Source: Phlebiopsis flavidoalba (taxonomy: Eukaryota; Basidiomycota; Agaricomycetes; Polyporales; Phanerochaetaceae). Taken from it: a stretch of 64,000 nt of DNA. Position 1 is the first letter of the stretch. The number at the start of each line of letters is the position of its first letter. The notes under the pieces are model-generated. The model worked only from the letters and a program-made list of their open reading frames with translations. It did not search any database and was not told the DNA's origin. The stretch covers positions 377,001 to 441,000 of the forward strand of contig JAOCPU010000013.1 in NCBI GenBank assembly GCA_035772785.1. The letters are read 5' to 3'. Made by a program: the position numbers and the translations under genes. This document shows positions 16,330-26,791 of the stretch, in pieces.

Positions 16330-16593
16330 ATAAGTCGTTGGACAGGTAACTACCGTATTATTTGTCCAATATCGCGCTCGAAACGTATCCTACGTTGGCC
16401 AAGGCTGGGAACAGTCTTGCTCGATGAATTGAAAAGTCGGCCTGTATCCCAGAGGCGCATACGTGGTGGTGCATTGAACAATCCATTTTTTTTTATAGGA
16501 GAACAAACTACAGGACCGACAGCGAGGGGCATATATACAGACACGAACAAGAGTGATAGCGCTGGCATACCGAACAGCAAAATGGACAACGAT

Positions 16594-17480
16594 CTACCTA
16601 CCGAGAGGACCGTCGCCTCCCATCATCCTGAGTCTGTCAGGATGTATGCCACCCGGTCCTGCAGCGTTGCTTGACCAGGAGGCGGTCCTTGTTGCCCCGG
16701 AGGCGGAAAGTTACCATTAGGAGGGAACGGAGGACCACCCGGAGCCGAGAGCCAGGAGGACCGCCAGCGCCCATAGGAGGGAAAAGGTGTGGCATACCTA
16801 CGAAGAAAGTCAAGTCAGCCTTGCGATGGTAGTGACAGTTATGTGTTAACACACCATTAGGCGGGAAGCCCGACATGCCTGTGGAGGTGGTCCCATGCCG
16901 GGAGGGAAAGGAGGGCCACCTGGCGGCATCATACCAGGAGGAGGCATACCTGGCGGGAACGGAGAGGGCGAGCACCTATGCAAGTGCACTATATGAGTAT
17001 GGCAGCGTTAACTTTTATGCAAAGGTAAACACACCTCCGAATGGCGGTGGCGGGAAGCCCATTGGTGGGCCGCCAAATGGCGCCGTTGAGGAGGTCCGAG
17101 ATGCTGCGGTCCGAATCCGAAGCCACCAGGAGGAGGTCCACCACTTGTCTCATACGCGGCAGTAATTTGGTCAATGATACTTTGAGCCTTGTCGTGTCCT
17201 AGGGCTAGACAGGGAATTAGAGGTTATGCGGAGGATGAGTAGCAGGACTCACAAGCATAGTAGTCCCGTACGTTAGCGAGGTGATTCCTGCCACTATTGT
17301 GAGCTTTGCGGACTAAAGAGCTTCAATGAGCACCAGGTCGTTGTTGGAAGGCGAGGTATGGGACTCACCTGAAGCTGAGTCATGAGTCAGGAAGACATCA
17401 CAGTAGTCGCAATAGTGTTTTTTCTACGTTGCAGTGAGTAATCTGGCATATACAGCTGCAGACATGAAACGTACCGGCAT
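16594..17480 (-). CDS. YHC1: U1 small nuclear ribonucleoprotein C (U1-C), frame-interrupted
   Basis: U1-C is the zinc-finger protein of U1 snRNP that stabilises U1 snRNA pairing with the 5' splice site. A two-codon first exon (ATG CCG, 17475-17480) is spliced to [18 protein letters not shown], which begins at 17423. Next come [19 protein letters not shown] and [17 protein letters not shown]. Together these give the matrin-type C2H2 finger (two Cys, two His) and the conserved helix. The tail is the usual Pro/Gly/Met-rich region: [41 protein letters not shown]. It ends with [13 protein letters not shown] before the stop at 16594-16596. Introns are about 45-60 nt. Small breaks fall in the Pro/Gly-rich tail. 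The gene is divergent from LSM3, with start codons 134 bp apart. Confidence 0.93.
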
Positions 17481-17614
17481 GGTGGTCGCTGTATGAGAGG
17501 ACAACGGGTCGGCGTCAGGTTCGCGCGGAGAATGACCTGGAGCCACGTGGTGCACGTGCAAACGCCCTCAGCCTGCTGCAACCCGCGTTCGGGTACGCGA
17601 CCACAACCTCGACC
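17481..17614. promoter_or_regulatory. Bidirectional promoter of U1-C and LSM3 with paired E-boxes
   Basis: The 134 bp between the two start codons must serve both spliceosomal genes. It contains two CACGTG E-boxes at 17544-17549 and 17553-17558, only 9 bp apart. Such sites are bound by bHLH factors of the Cbf1 type in fungi. No TATA box is evident. That the E-boxes act on both genes is inference. Confidence 0.6.
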
Positions 17615-18063
17615 ATGGACACCTCGTCCGCCATCCAGGAGCCCTTCGACTTGATCAGACTCTCCCTGAGTGAGCGCGTCTTTGTGAAACTGCGAGGAGA
17701 TCGTGAGCTGACCGGCATTCTCCACGTAAGAGGCACGCGCCAGTTCGCCATTGTGCTAATCTTCACTACGGATTTCTTAGGCGTATGACGGGCATATGAA
17801 CCTCATTTCTGAGCGACGTCGAAGAGAGACGATCCTCATTGTAGACCAAGCTAGAAGGCTCCGCCGAACATACCGTGAAATGTCAGTGCCGTGGACCCTC
17901 CCATCTACCCCTCGTATTGAAAGTCTGAGCAGATGGCGAAGCGCAAAAATGGACATGCTCTTTGTCCGCGGAGATGGTGTTATCCTGGTGAGCAACAATT
18001 CTGTGGACTGTAGTAACTATACTTATGAGATACCTGAGATAGGTTTCCCCACCATCACGGTAA
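17615..18063 (+). CDS. LSM3: U6 snRNA-associated Sm-like protein LSm3, frame-interrupted
   Basis: LSm3 is part of the Lsm2-8 ring on the U6 snRNA 3' end (nuclear splicing) and the Lsm1-7 ring (cytoplasmic mRNA decay). Four exons can be placed: 17615-17725, 17781-17874, 17924-17987 and 18043-18063. They read [20 protein letters not shown] and [16 protein letters not shown], then AYDGHMNLI and TILIVD, then [16 protein letters not shown], then VSPPSR and stop. The Sm1 motif (AYDGHMN) and the Sm2 motif (LFVRGDGV) are both present, and the length of about 95 residues is normal. Breaks: an extra T at 17806-17808, two extra bases near 17826, and one extra A in the run at 17945-17949. The final 7-codon exon is easy to miss but restores the family C-terminus. 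Confidence 0.93.
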
Positions 18064-18454
18064 ACTGGCTCTTGCTACAGCTGGACGTCACGACCAAATG
18101 CCAATATATTTTTCGGCAACAAGAGCAAGTCAAAGCTTTTCTCGGGGTCACACTTCTTTCGAACGTACAAATTGTGCAAGGTTACGACCTGGCTATTCAA
18201 AGACGTCGAACAGAAACTTTGATCATTTTCATAGGGCACTATTTCGTGTAATTTACTAGCGATTACAAACCTTGTCGCGCGTAGCCAGAAGATCGTTGCG
18301 TGCGGGCCCGTCTACAAATCACGCAATCCCGTGAATGCCTTCCATCGACAAGACGGTATTTGTCAGATTAAAACGCAGAAGCTCGATACACGAAGCGGGC
18401 ATTGCGACAGACACACTATGCTTACAAAACCCTACATGAAGACTCCCTTCACAA
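18064..18454. other. Convergent intergenic region LSM3 / monooxygenase
   Basis: A plus-strand frame runs past the LSM3 stop to 18251, but this is read-through of the last intron and has no recognisable content. The interval should hold the two 3' ends. Nothing else is seen. Confidence 0.5.
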
Positions 18455-20798
18455 TCACCAGAAGGTATCTTCTTCAGTTGCAATAGCGAGGGCGTCGTAC
18501 TCCGACCACCGGTCAGCCGGTAGCTCATCAAATCGGTGTGAAGTTGGTGGTATGAATATAATCCTAGAAGAGTATCAGTCTAGATCCGATGGAGAAGCCT
18601 ACAGATGGACGTACGAATTCCCACTCCTTGTTCGCGTAGTAAGAGAAGATCTCGCGATTCCTGCGCAGTATGAGGTCAGACATTGACTATTGAAGAATAA
18701 TTTGTGTTTGCGTACTCGACAGGCCAGTTATCGACCAGCGGTCCGCCGTGTTCCAATGACTCGTTGTTCAGCCAGGTGACGTACACTATGGGTTTTGGCG
18801 ATGGATGGCTGCAAGCGTTGTTTGATTAGTCACTCAACACTGTATTATACTCACGAGAGCATACCTTGAGCACCGCTGGTTCCAAACAGACCTCTGAAAT
18901 TGCTCCATCTGGTCGCGTTGTACTGACGCCACATTTCTGCTTGATTGGGAAGACGAGCTGTTCCTTCCCAAACCTTCGCAAGGGCGTACGACTGGTATGG
19001 GCCGATAGTCCATGGACGAACTAAGGGTCGCAGGTTGGTATCACATTACGTAAGAGAGTGTAAGGAGGAAGTGGCTTACCGTTCGTGAATGCCAGCGTGG
19101 GGTCGGAAAATATAATGACCAGTCCAGTGGACGTTCCTCAAGCGAGCGCCATCAAAGACGTCGGGCGGAGGAGCGTCAGGGCCCAGAAGGGATCGTACTA
19201 GAATGTATTCAGTTTATGATCGGCCGATAAGAAGATAGCTCACCTATTGAAGACATGATGAAGGAAAGCACTCGATCGCTTGTATCCGGTGGCAAGAATA
19301 ATCTCATCGACGCCCTGAAGAACGGTCCCGTTTTTGAGGTTAGATTTTACCGCCTGCGATACCCTCGTCGAAGTTGGACAGCTTTCCGAGGGATCCGATT
19401 TCGCCAATGAACTCCGTGCTGGAGGGGAAACGGCGGAAACGTGCGAGAGCGTCGCTGGAAGGGGTGAAGTTTGTCCCAGTCGTAAGGCTATCGTTTCAGA
19501 GTGGGTTAGAGACTACGTTTGTAGAGAGAGAGAGCCTTCTTACGTACCTTGTGACTAGCGTAGAGCTTCTTAGCATAAGGTGCAATATCCCGCGCGATTT
19601 CAGAGCCAGAAGTGCCAACGCCGACGACTAAAACAGTCTACTCCACATATTAGTTTATGATCACAACCATCGGGCTACAAACTTACCTTCCCAGTATACC
19701 TGTTTCGGCTTCCTATACACTCTCGACAAAATGGTATACGCTCCACCTTGAGGGATCCTCGACAGATTTGACCTTGCTCCATTCCAAGAGCCCATTGATT
19801 TCTGGTACGTGCGGCGCGTCGTAGGGGCCTGTTGCGACAACGATAGCATCGAAGTCCTCTGTCCACCAAGTCGTGTTGATTCTGTGGCTCTCTCTCGAGA
19901 CGCTTGAGGTGACGTATAGAGTGAGGGTCCAGTGGGATCCGTCCTCAGCCTTCTCGACGCGTTCGACACGAGTTGAATAGGCGAGGACATCCGATGGCTG
20001 GTCGTTGGAGTTGAGACCGTGCATCGACGCATACGCGCGACGAACATGTTTTCCCGACGATCACATGGTTCGAAATGACCCACGGCTGCCTGATGTTCAG
20101 TACATAGAAGGAAGGGCCTGGAGCTATCATACCTGGCCAGGTAAGTACGGGCACATCTTTCAACTCAGTGATGACCGCGGGGGAGTTGGTGTGTAGACTA
20201 TCCCATACAGGACGAGGGAGCCAGTGCTCGCGCCATCGTTCGCTCAGGGTCAGTCCTTCGTCGCCTTCCTTGTAGACAATATGAGTCGGGAGGAGTTTCA
20301 GGTACCCAGCTCAGCTTGTCCAGGGGCTCGTCACTGCGCATCCCACGCCTTGTTTAGATGTTGCATGCCAAATAAGAGCCCTCAGCCTTGCTCACGGGTA
20401 TGATTCGCGGACAGGAAGCTCATCAGAGTATGCCCAGTTTCCGCCCGGCCCGGGAGCGCGTTCGAACAATCCCGAACAGTGAAATTGTAGTTCCACAAGA
20501 GAACGAGCCGCCTGAAGACCCCGCGGGCCTCGCCCCTATATTCGTACGCCCGGTTAGAGATAGTTGTAAATCAACCGAATCGAATGCGTACCTGCGCCAA
20601 CAACGGCTACTCTTTTGACAGTATGGTTGAAACGATGGTATGGAAATTCGTTCGTCGTGTTTTTCACCGTATAATATGAGGGGCTGAGAACCTGCTGCTC
20701 TGCAACGACGCCTGTAAGGGCTGCCGCCAACAGAAAGGTGGGACGTCCAGTGCCTTCCGCCTGGCAATCCTAAGGTCTCACTGGTTATGGAAGTGCAT
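18455..20798 (-). CDS. Flavin-containing monooxygenase with an N-terminal hydrophobic segment, frame-interrupted
   Basis: FMO-family enzymes use FAD, NADPH and O2 to oxygenate soft nucleophiles (N, S) or ketones. The N-terminus has a hydrophobic stretch TFLLAAALTGVVAEQQ (about 20700-20745) that looks like a signal peptide or anchor. The FAD Rossmann motif KRVAVVGAG-P.GLQAARS is split by an intron (about 20500-20620). Later come FDAIVVATGPYDAPHVPEI (about 19800-19850), the FMO-type motif YHSRVYRKPKQYTGK and the NADP motif VLVVGVGTSGSEIARD (about 19610-19700). DEIILATGYKRSSAFLHHV follows near 19290. The end reads RFDELPADRWSEYDALAIA to a stop at 18455. Many short introns and several frame breaks occur. 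The start at 20798 is uncertain because the first codons are disrupted. Substrate cannot be told. Confidence 0.85.
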
Positions 20799-21359
20799 CA
20801 GACACCCTCCTGAGAGTTATAAATATGAACTAGGTGCTCACTAATGTATTACTGTACGGGCGGGCGACGAGCGAAGTTTACTCTCCCAGCCAGATACGTC
20901 GAGACGAAGAGACTATGAGAACTTCGCGTCCTCCTAGCCGAGTCTTATAACTAGCAGGGGTATGCTGTGTGCCATTCCATAGACACATCGCGCAATAGCA
21001 TATTCACACCGTGCGCATGAAGCTTAGGGTGAGTTTGATGGCAAGACAGGATTCGGTGTGGGGATATTCAGATCTCTTGTGAACACAGGGCAGTGAGCAT
21101 CATTGACGACAAGAAGAACCGAAATCGCGCCTGAAGTGAAGCGCCGCGTATTACTAACACTCCAGAGCAAATGTCTCATCGTTTCTGACCATGAACGGTG
21201 CATTGAGTCGTACACTATATACTGGCATTGCTGATGACTGAATCCTGAACTTGGGCAAAAACACGAGGACAAGGTGCGTCCCGGGCGAGGATCTCTGTGG
21301 TGGGTATGGCCGAAGCTCTCTGCGACAATCATGAGAGTTTGGTAATTACGGGAAGTGGT
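20799..21359. other. Intergenic, no gene seen
   Basis: Likely the monooxygenase promoter on one side and the 3' end of the 21.4-22.4 kb gene on the other. I see no clear motif. Minus-strand frames around 21024-21360 may be 3' UTR of the neighbour. Confidence 0.4.
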
Positions 21360-22390
21360 CGACGTCATCTGCTCGGCCCAGCCCTGCCGATCGCAAAATA
21401 GCCTCGAAAACATTCCTGACTTCCTCCTGTACAGGTGTTCCAGGCGTGTTGGGAGTGGCGAGGCGAGAGGCATCGGTGGTAGTAGGCGACAAAGGAGTCT
21501 CGTCAGCCTTTAGCTCGTCATCTGGCTCTGGGGCAACTTGGCCCTTTGGCCATGTGTGCCGTCGCGTATCCAGCCGGCCTGGAGCACCTTGACCTGCAGA
21601 GATGTGAGAAAGGTATTGTGCTCGGTAGATAGGACGAAAACAAGCGTACGAGATCGCGCAGTGCGAGTCGTTTCACGGACTCTTTGACCGGTCATTAGCC
21701 CCTTCCAGAACTTGTCCAGCCCGGAGTTCCAAACATGCGTCGCTATCCAGCGAACCCCCATCGAGCATGGCACGGAATTTCCTCATGCGTATTGACGACT
21801 GCGTAGTCTGAGGCGGGCGGTTTGCCTGTTGCGAAACGCTCTGCCATATCTCCCGGCGTGCAGCACACAAAATGCTCGGGTCCAGGTTCAGGTAATTCTG
21901 CCTTGGCGATGGGGCGACCTCCTCAAAAGGGTGATGCGAGGCGGGGCAGATGGGTGTAGGCATAGATGAAGAAGGTGGGGGGTGGCTGGGTAGGTTGGTG
22001 AATGGTATTGAGTTTAGTCTTAAAGAGTGTCTTTTAGGGCATGTGTTTTTGGAATGGACTGGTGGTAAAGAAAGAGTTCTTTCAAGAAGGATCGTGGCCC
22101 CCGCCGTCGCACTCCGGGTATCAAACTCTTCCATTTTGGGTCTGCGTGGGGACGTCAGGCGAGGACGGAGCTGCGTGACAACTAAATGTCGACAGACTTT
22201 CTTCGTCCTCCTTTCCCTCAGAATGGCCACTGTGATCCATTTCCAAAGTGAGCGCTGAACGTAAGCGAGCGACCTCTCTCTCCTTTCCGTATCTCTCGTC
22301 CCACGTGCCGCCCTCATGTTGTCGACAAACGAGTGAAGGCATCCTCTTCGGCGAGTCACGCACCCGACACAAGGTGTACAAAACGACAAT
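21360..22390 (-). CDS. Unassigned protein, divergent from GRR1
   Basis: Two exon-like blocks are convincing. The upstream block (about 21660-22240) has LNLDPSILCAARREIW and IRMRKFRAMLDGG, then LDKFWKGLMTGQRVRETTR. It ends at a donor near 21648. After a 56-nt intron the downstream block runs uninterrupted for about 75 codons: APGRLDTRRHTWPKGQVAPE and TPNTPGTPVQEEVRNVFEAI, to about 21360. The C-terminal part is acidic and Ser/Thr/Pro-rich. I cannot name the family. It starts near the GRR1 5' end, so the two probably share a promoter region. Confidence 0.4.
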
Positions 22391-22434
22391 CGCCTGCTGT
22401 TTATCTAAACACCTCCATCTCTCGGCGATCGACG

Positions 22435-25403
22435 ATGACGAGGACTTCAACAAATCCGCCTTCTTCGCTTCAGGCCGAACTGTCGCCGCTTTCTTTCCTG
22501 CCCAGTGGTCGCGAGCTCGTCTCTTTTGCCCAAACCCTTAACCTTTGCCGTCGTCCAACGCTTCAACACCAAACCTCTCCTACGCTATGCGGCTCCCCAC
22601 AGAGATTTTGATACACGTCCTTAAACCTCACCCTCCACTCCCCACGGAGACCTATCTACCATAGCATGCTGGTCTCCCGAACCTGGTGCGAATGTTTTCG
22701 GTGGAGTGTTGTGTGGCACAGGCCCAAACTTCACCGAAGCCTCTTCGACGCTGGTGAAGATGATGATGGCGTATTCATCCCGCGGGGACAAACTTTGGAC
22801 CTCTTACGCCCGCTTCATACGACGCCTCAACTTCTCGTATCTCGGGAGGGAGGGACCCTCACAGACTCTCTTTTTTCGCCCGGCTTGCGCAATGCGGTAA
22901 GACTCGAGCGATTGACTCTGCTCAACTGTAGTAACATCACGGACGGCGCCCTCGCTAGGGTTCTGCCCTGTTGTCCGAACCTTGTTGCGTTAGACCTCAC
23001 AAACGGGGGTCGCAGAAACGACACGACAGAGCTATTTGTCGCACTTGCCTCATCCACCAAGCGTTTAACAGGGAGCTCAATCTCGGTGGCTGCAAAGAAG
23101 TTGACAGATCAAGCCATTCTTGCTCTCCGCGGCCAACTGCCCTCTTCTTCGGAGAGTCAAGCTGTGGCGGCGGGCTCGAGCAGATCACGGACAGAGGCTG
23201 TTTCGGCAATTGGCGAACGGTCGATGTCCCCTCTGTTGCTCGAGATCGACCTCACCCATTGCAAGCGAAAAATCACAGGACGTATCTGTTCGCGACACTA
23301 TGGACCCTTTTCCACCAAGCCATGCGCGAGATGCGCTTGGTACCCATTCGCTCGTGCTTCCGAACTCACAGAGGGGGACTCCGCCTTCCCCACCACCGCC
23401 GAGGAATGAAGTTGTTATCGATGGTCCGAAACCCTTTCCCTACATCCGCTGCCTCCCTAATTCGACAGACAACCCCCTTTGCGTATAGCCCTGATAATGG
23501 GCGTCGTTTTGACCAATATCTACGTCTGCGCGATTTTGACAGCATGTTCCGCAATCACGGATGAAGCCATAGAGGGGATAATATCCATTGCTCCCAAAAT
23601 TCGGAACCTCGTACTCGCCAAGTGCACGCATATAAACAGACACAACGCTGTCGAGTCCATCTGCACTCTAGGTAAGAACCTCCATTACTTGCATCTGGGT
23701 CATGCGAGCTGCATCACCGACCCCGCTGCATCAAAACCCTACCTAGCGCGTTCCTGCACCAGACTCAGGTATATCGATCTCGCGAGTAAGTCACAAAGGT
23801 TCTTTTCCAAATGTCCGATATATAACGTACGCTTTGTCAGACTGCACACAACTCACAGACAGTTAACATGTCGTGTTCGAGTTGGCGGCGTTGCCAAAGC
23901 TTCGACGTATCGGACTTGTTCGTTGTGAGCAATCTCACGGACCAGGCTATATACGCGCTTGTGCGAAACGGCACTCGACCCTTGAAAGGATTACACTTGT
24001 CCTACTGCGACCAAATATCCGTCTTGGCTGTGCACTTCCTCCTACAGAAGCTGCCAAAGCTTACCCACCTCAGCCTTACCGGAATTCCGGCCTTCAGATC
24101 GCAGCGAAACTACAACAGTTCTGTCGTGATCCACCATCGGTATGTCTCACCCTATTACCTTCTAGCTAAATCTAAAATTTGTCGGCATGCAGGAGTTCAA
24201 TACAACGCAGCGCGCAAGCTTCTGTGTGTATTCGGGAAAAGGTGTTTCCGACTTACGGAACTTCCTAAAGGATCTATACACTGCCATCACGGACGACACC
24301 GCCCAACAAAGTGGTACGGAATACGAGTATGAAACCGAAGACACGTATAGGGGCGTGTATATGACCCATCTGGACGTTGTGGACGACGGAGACGATGAGC
24401 CAGATGAAGACGAAGAGATGGATGTGGTTCCGGTTGTTTTACACTAACGGTGCTCCTGGAGGATTCGCTATTCGAGCGACTCAACAACATATCCCGGTCG
24501 ACTATATCGCCCACCCCAGTCCATTATGTGTCTCGCGAGTTCCTCATGAGCCGGGAAACGAGCGAATATGCCTGTATCCAGAGGGAGCCCAGGGCACATG
24601 CCACCTGTGTCTCCGACTCCTCTTCCGGGCCCATCGCGGCGGAGTCGCGGCTTCGGCCACCAGCCAATAGTGGAAGCCTCGACCTCGCCCGCACCGAGCG
24701 AGGCAGCGTCGAATAGGAGTGCAGGCACCAACCATTCTACAGGGTACAAGCTTTCTTCAGACACTACGGCCGATACCGCAGTGGCAGCCAGAACCGCGGG
24801 CGTTATTACTCCCGACCTCATATACGCTGAGATTGGGCACGGTAGAGGAGCAGGTTCTGCCTCAGGATCAAATGGTCAACTGTCGCCTCGTCGAGATCAA
24901 CAGGTCGTCGTGCCCTCAGTCCATCGCAACCCTATGGCGCCCAGATTGCAATGATGACGAACGGGGGACGGTCGTCATCTTAAGTCCACATGCCAATCAT
25001 TGAAGACGACGGTCGAAGTAATAAACAACACGCCAAAAATGGCCACATGGCGAAACGGCTACCCTGTTCTTGTCGACTCTTAGACTCCTACCAGAATCAT
25101 GCAGAACCCCTCAGGGCGCACCGACTCCTCATCCTCTTGGACCAAATACACACCGAAGATACATAGCAGCCGATCCCCGGCTCTCTCCAACCCACACGAG
25201 AGCTCCAAGATGCGGTACACTCTGGCCTTTGCCTCCCAAAATCCAGACGTGGGACGGCAGACAGGTCGGAGTGTGAAGCGCAGCCTGCGGACGACGTTTC
25301 AACGCCGCGGAGCAGTACGCGAGCTCATTCTTTGGGCGTGGACAGGCCAATGAACGGCGAGGGCCCAGGCCCCTCCGTACACACCATCATCGACGCGACG
25401 TAG
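22435..25403 (+). CDS. GRR1: F-box and leucine-rich-repeat protein, Grr1-type SCF substrate receptor, frame-interrupted
   Basis: Grr1 recruits phosphorylated substrates (G1 cyclins, nutrient-signalling factors) to the SCF ubiquitin ligase. The start MTRTSTNPPSSLQAELSPL is at ATG 22435. The F-box follows: RLPTEILIHVLK (about 22590) and LVSRTWCEC (about 22665). The region YARFIRRLNFSYLG leads into a run of Cys-containing LRRs. Examples are ERLTLLNCSNITDGALARVL (about 22905), VALDLTN, RRVKLW, LLEIDLTHCK, NLVLAKCTHI, NLHYLHLGHAS, IGLVR, HLSYCDQISVLAVHFLLQK (about 23990) and LTHLSLTGIPAF. After the LRRs come QQFCRDPP, FCVYSGKGVSDLRNFL and an acidic stretch. The C-terminus has GRSVKRSLRTTF (about 25265) and ASSFFGRGQAN, then GPGPSVHTIIDAT to the stop at 25401-25403. 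There are more than ten small frame breaks; order and spacing match a full-length Grr1. Confidence 0.92.
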
Positions 25404-25753
25404 ACCAACAAGGACACTAGGCGTGGTTGCATATCATCGTCATTAGATTGCATGGATTCCTACAAATTATCTCTCTCTCAATGTGGATACGGCCGATGCG
25501 TACGCTAGGAAGGACATATCGGCCCTCCGCTCACTTCACTATGTACATTTTACACCATAAGTATTTGTAATCAGTACTGTATCATATCCAGATTGTATCG
25601 CAGTTGCGTAGCACTTTGAACCACCCCCATATCGTTTTGTATCTCTGCAATGAATTCACGATGTGCCCGCTGCCTATACGCTCTGATCATGGAAGACGTG
25701 GCATAAGACGCGCTTAACAGGTTTGTACCTCCCTCCACCACCTCGTCCCTGCC

Positions 25754-26619
25754 ATGAATATCCGTGCAGCTACGGTTGCGTGCGTCCTAGTCAAGAAAGG
25801 AAGCATATAGTACATTGAAACGATGCTAGGTAGAAGACCTCGCGGGTATGCAGGCTAGTGCAACCTGCAGAATTTTGCCGGAGACAAATAACACTAATGC
25901 CGATGAAGTACACTGTAAGTAGGAAGTTACTGTGAGTCCTTCCGCCACATCTTCAGAGGTCAGGACCCCTCATTACACTTAGAGGACAAGACTGTACCAC
26001 GCTCTGAGGCTGGCCTCAGCTCATCTGCACGTACGTCGCTGAAGACCAGGGAAGGATCGTCGGCTACATCTTGGCAAAGAATGTGAGTATTGCCTCGTGT
26101 GGCGAAACGCCTCATCTGACTGTCATACTCAGGGAGGAAGACGTTGGGGTTGCGGACGGCGATGTAAGCACATGGACACGTTACATCTATCTCGTGTTTG
26201 TTGAGGTCGTACCGCCGGCTGGGTTTGGCGAAGAGGCTTATGATACAATCCCGTGCGTGCATCCTCTATCGCTTCTATAGATCCTGCTCACTCGGACCTT
26301 ATAGAGGAAGCAGATGGCTACTGCTATGTATCGGGCCTCATACGTCTCACTTCATGTAAGAAAGTCAAACAGAGCTGCACTCGGCGTTGTACAGGATACG
26401 CTCGGGTTCACGGTGAAGGAGATCGAGAAGAAATACTGTGCGTCACCTGCCTTTTCGAAGAAAACGTTCACTAAACCCGACCACGCATAGATGACTCACG
26501 CTGCTGATGGCGAAGATGCGAGTGATGTACACGCCTGATATGCAATGCGCCTGTCATCTCAAGACCCCACCTCGCACGGTGGGAAAAAAGTACATGTACC
26601 AACAATCCACTGTACATAG
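25754..26619 (+). CDS. NAA10: N-alpha-acetyltransferase NatA catalytic subunit (Naa10/Ard1), frame-interrupted
   Basis: Naa10 with Naa15 acetylates nascent N-termini exposed after Met removal. The start MNIRAAT is at ATG 25754, followed by an intron and VEDLAGMQA, then CNLQN and LYHAL. Then follow [21 protein letters not shown] (about 26025-26080, GNAT beta4), an acidic [11 protein letters not shown] exon, HGHVTSIS and [18 protein letters not shown] acetyl-CoA binding loop (about 26170-26230, frame-shifted). The last exons read [20 protein letters not shown] (about 26340) and [12 protein letters not shown], then ADGEDA and YAMRL. Introns include about 26083-26130, 26250-26310 and 26438-26490. 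The stop at 26617-26619 is the best choice after the YAMRL exon but is not certain. Convergent with the hydrolase gene. Confidence 0.9.
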
Positions 26620-26791
26620 TGCACACAGTCCCCCAGCAAATATGTATACATCATACAACATTACGATCTACCACATTCATTCATTTGTCCCGTGTTCACA
26701 CTCATTCTGCAGCCTTCTCAGCTTTCGGCGGCCTCTGTCGCTAACCGCGCACCATGGTCCTCACGTCAACTTTGTGACACCTTCCTCACGG

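Larger units (their letters stand above)
15656..16369. mobile_element. Candidate non-autonomous inverted-repeat element (MITE-like)
   Basis: About 714 bp bounded by a short imperfect inverted repeat, TTGGACAAAAAT at 15656-15667 and ATTATTTGTCCAA at 16357-16369. Inside it are two long subterminal arrays in opposite orientation. Even the centre is weakly self-inverted: TAAGTATTGAG near 15945 matches the complement of a stretch near 16085. It has no coding capacity. Terminal plus phased subterminal motifs resemble hAT- or CACTA-type non-autonomous elements, but I found no clear target-site duplication and no transposase nearby, so the class is undecided. It sits in the SUA5 upstream region. Confidence 0.5.

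Noticed and set aside
18064..18251. Extension of the LSM3 frame to 18251
   Set aside because: It arises by reading through the last intron. Splicing 17987 to 18043 gives the family C-terminus VSPPSR and a stop at 18061-18063.
21660..22240. TBC (Rab-GAP) domain in the gene next to GRR1
   Set aside because: Only a vague resemblance around KFRAMLDGG; the catalytic Arg and Gln finger motifs of TBC domains are absent.
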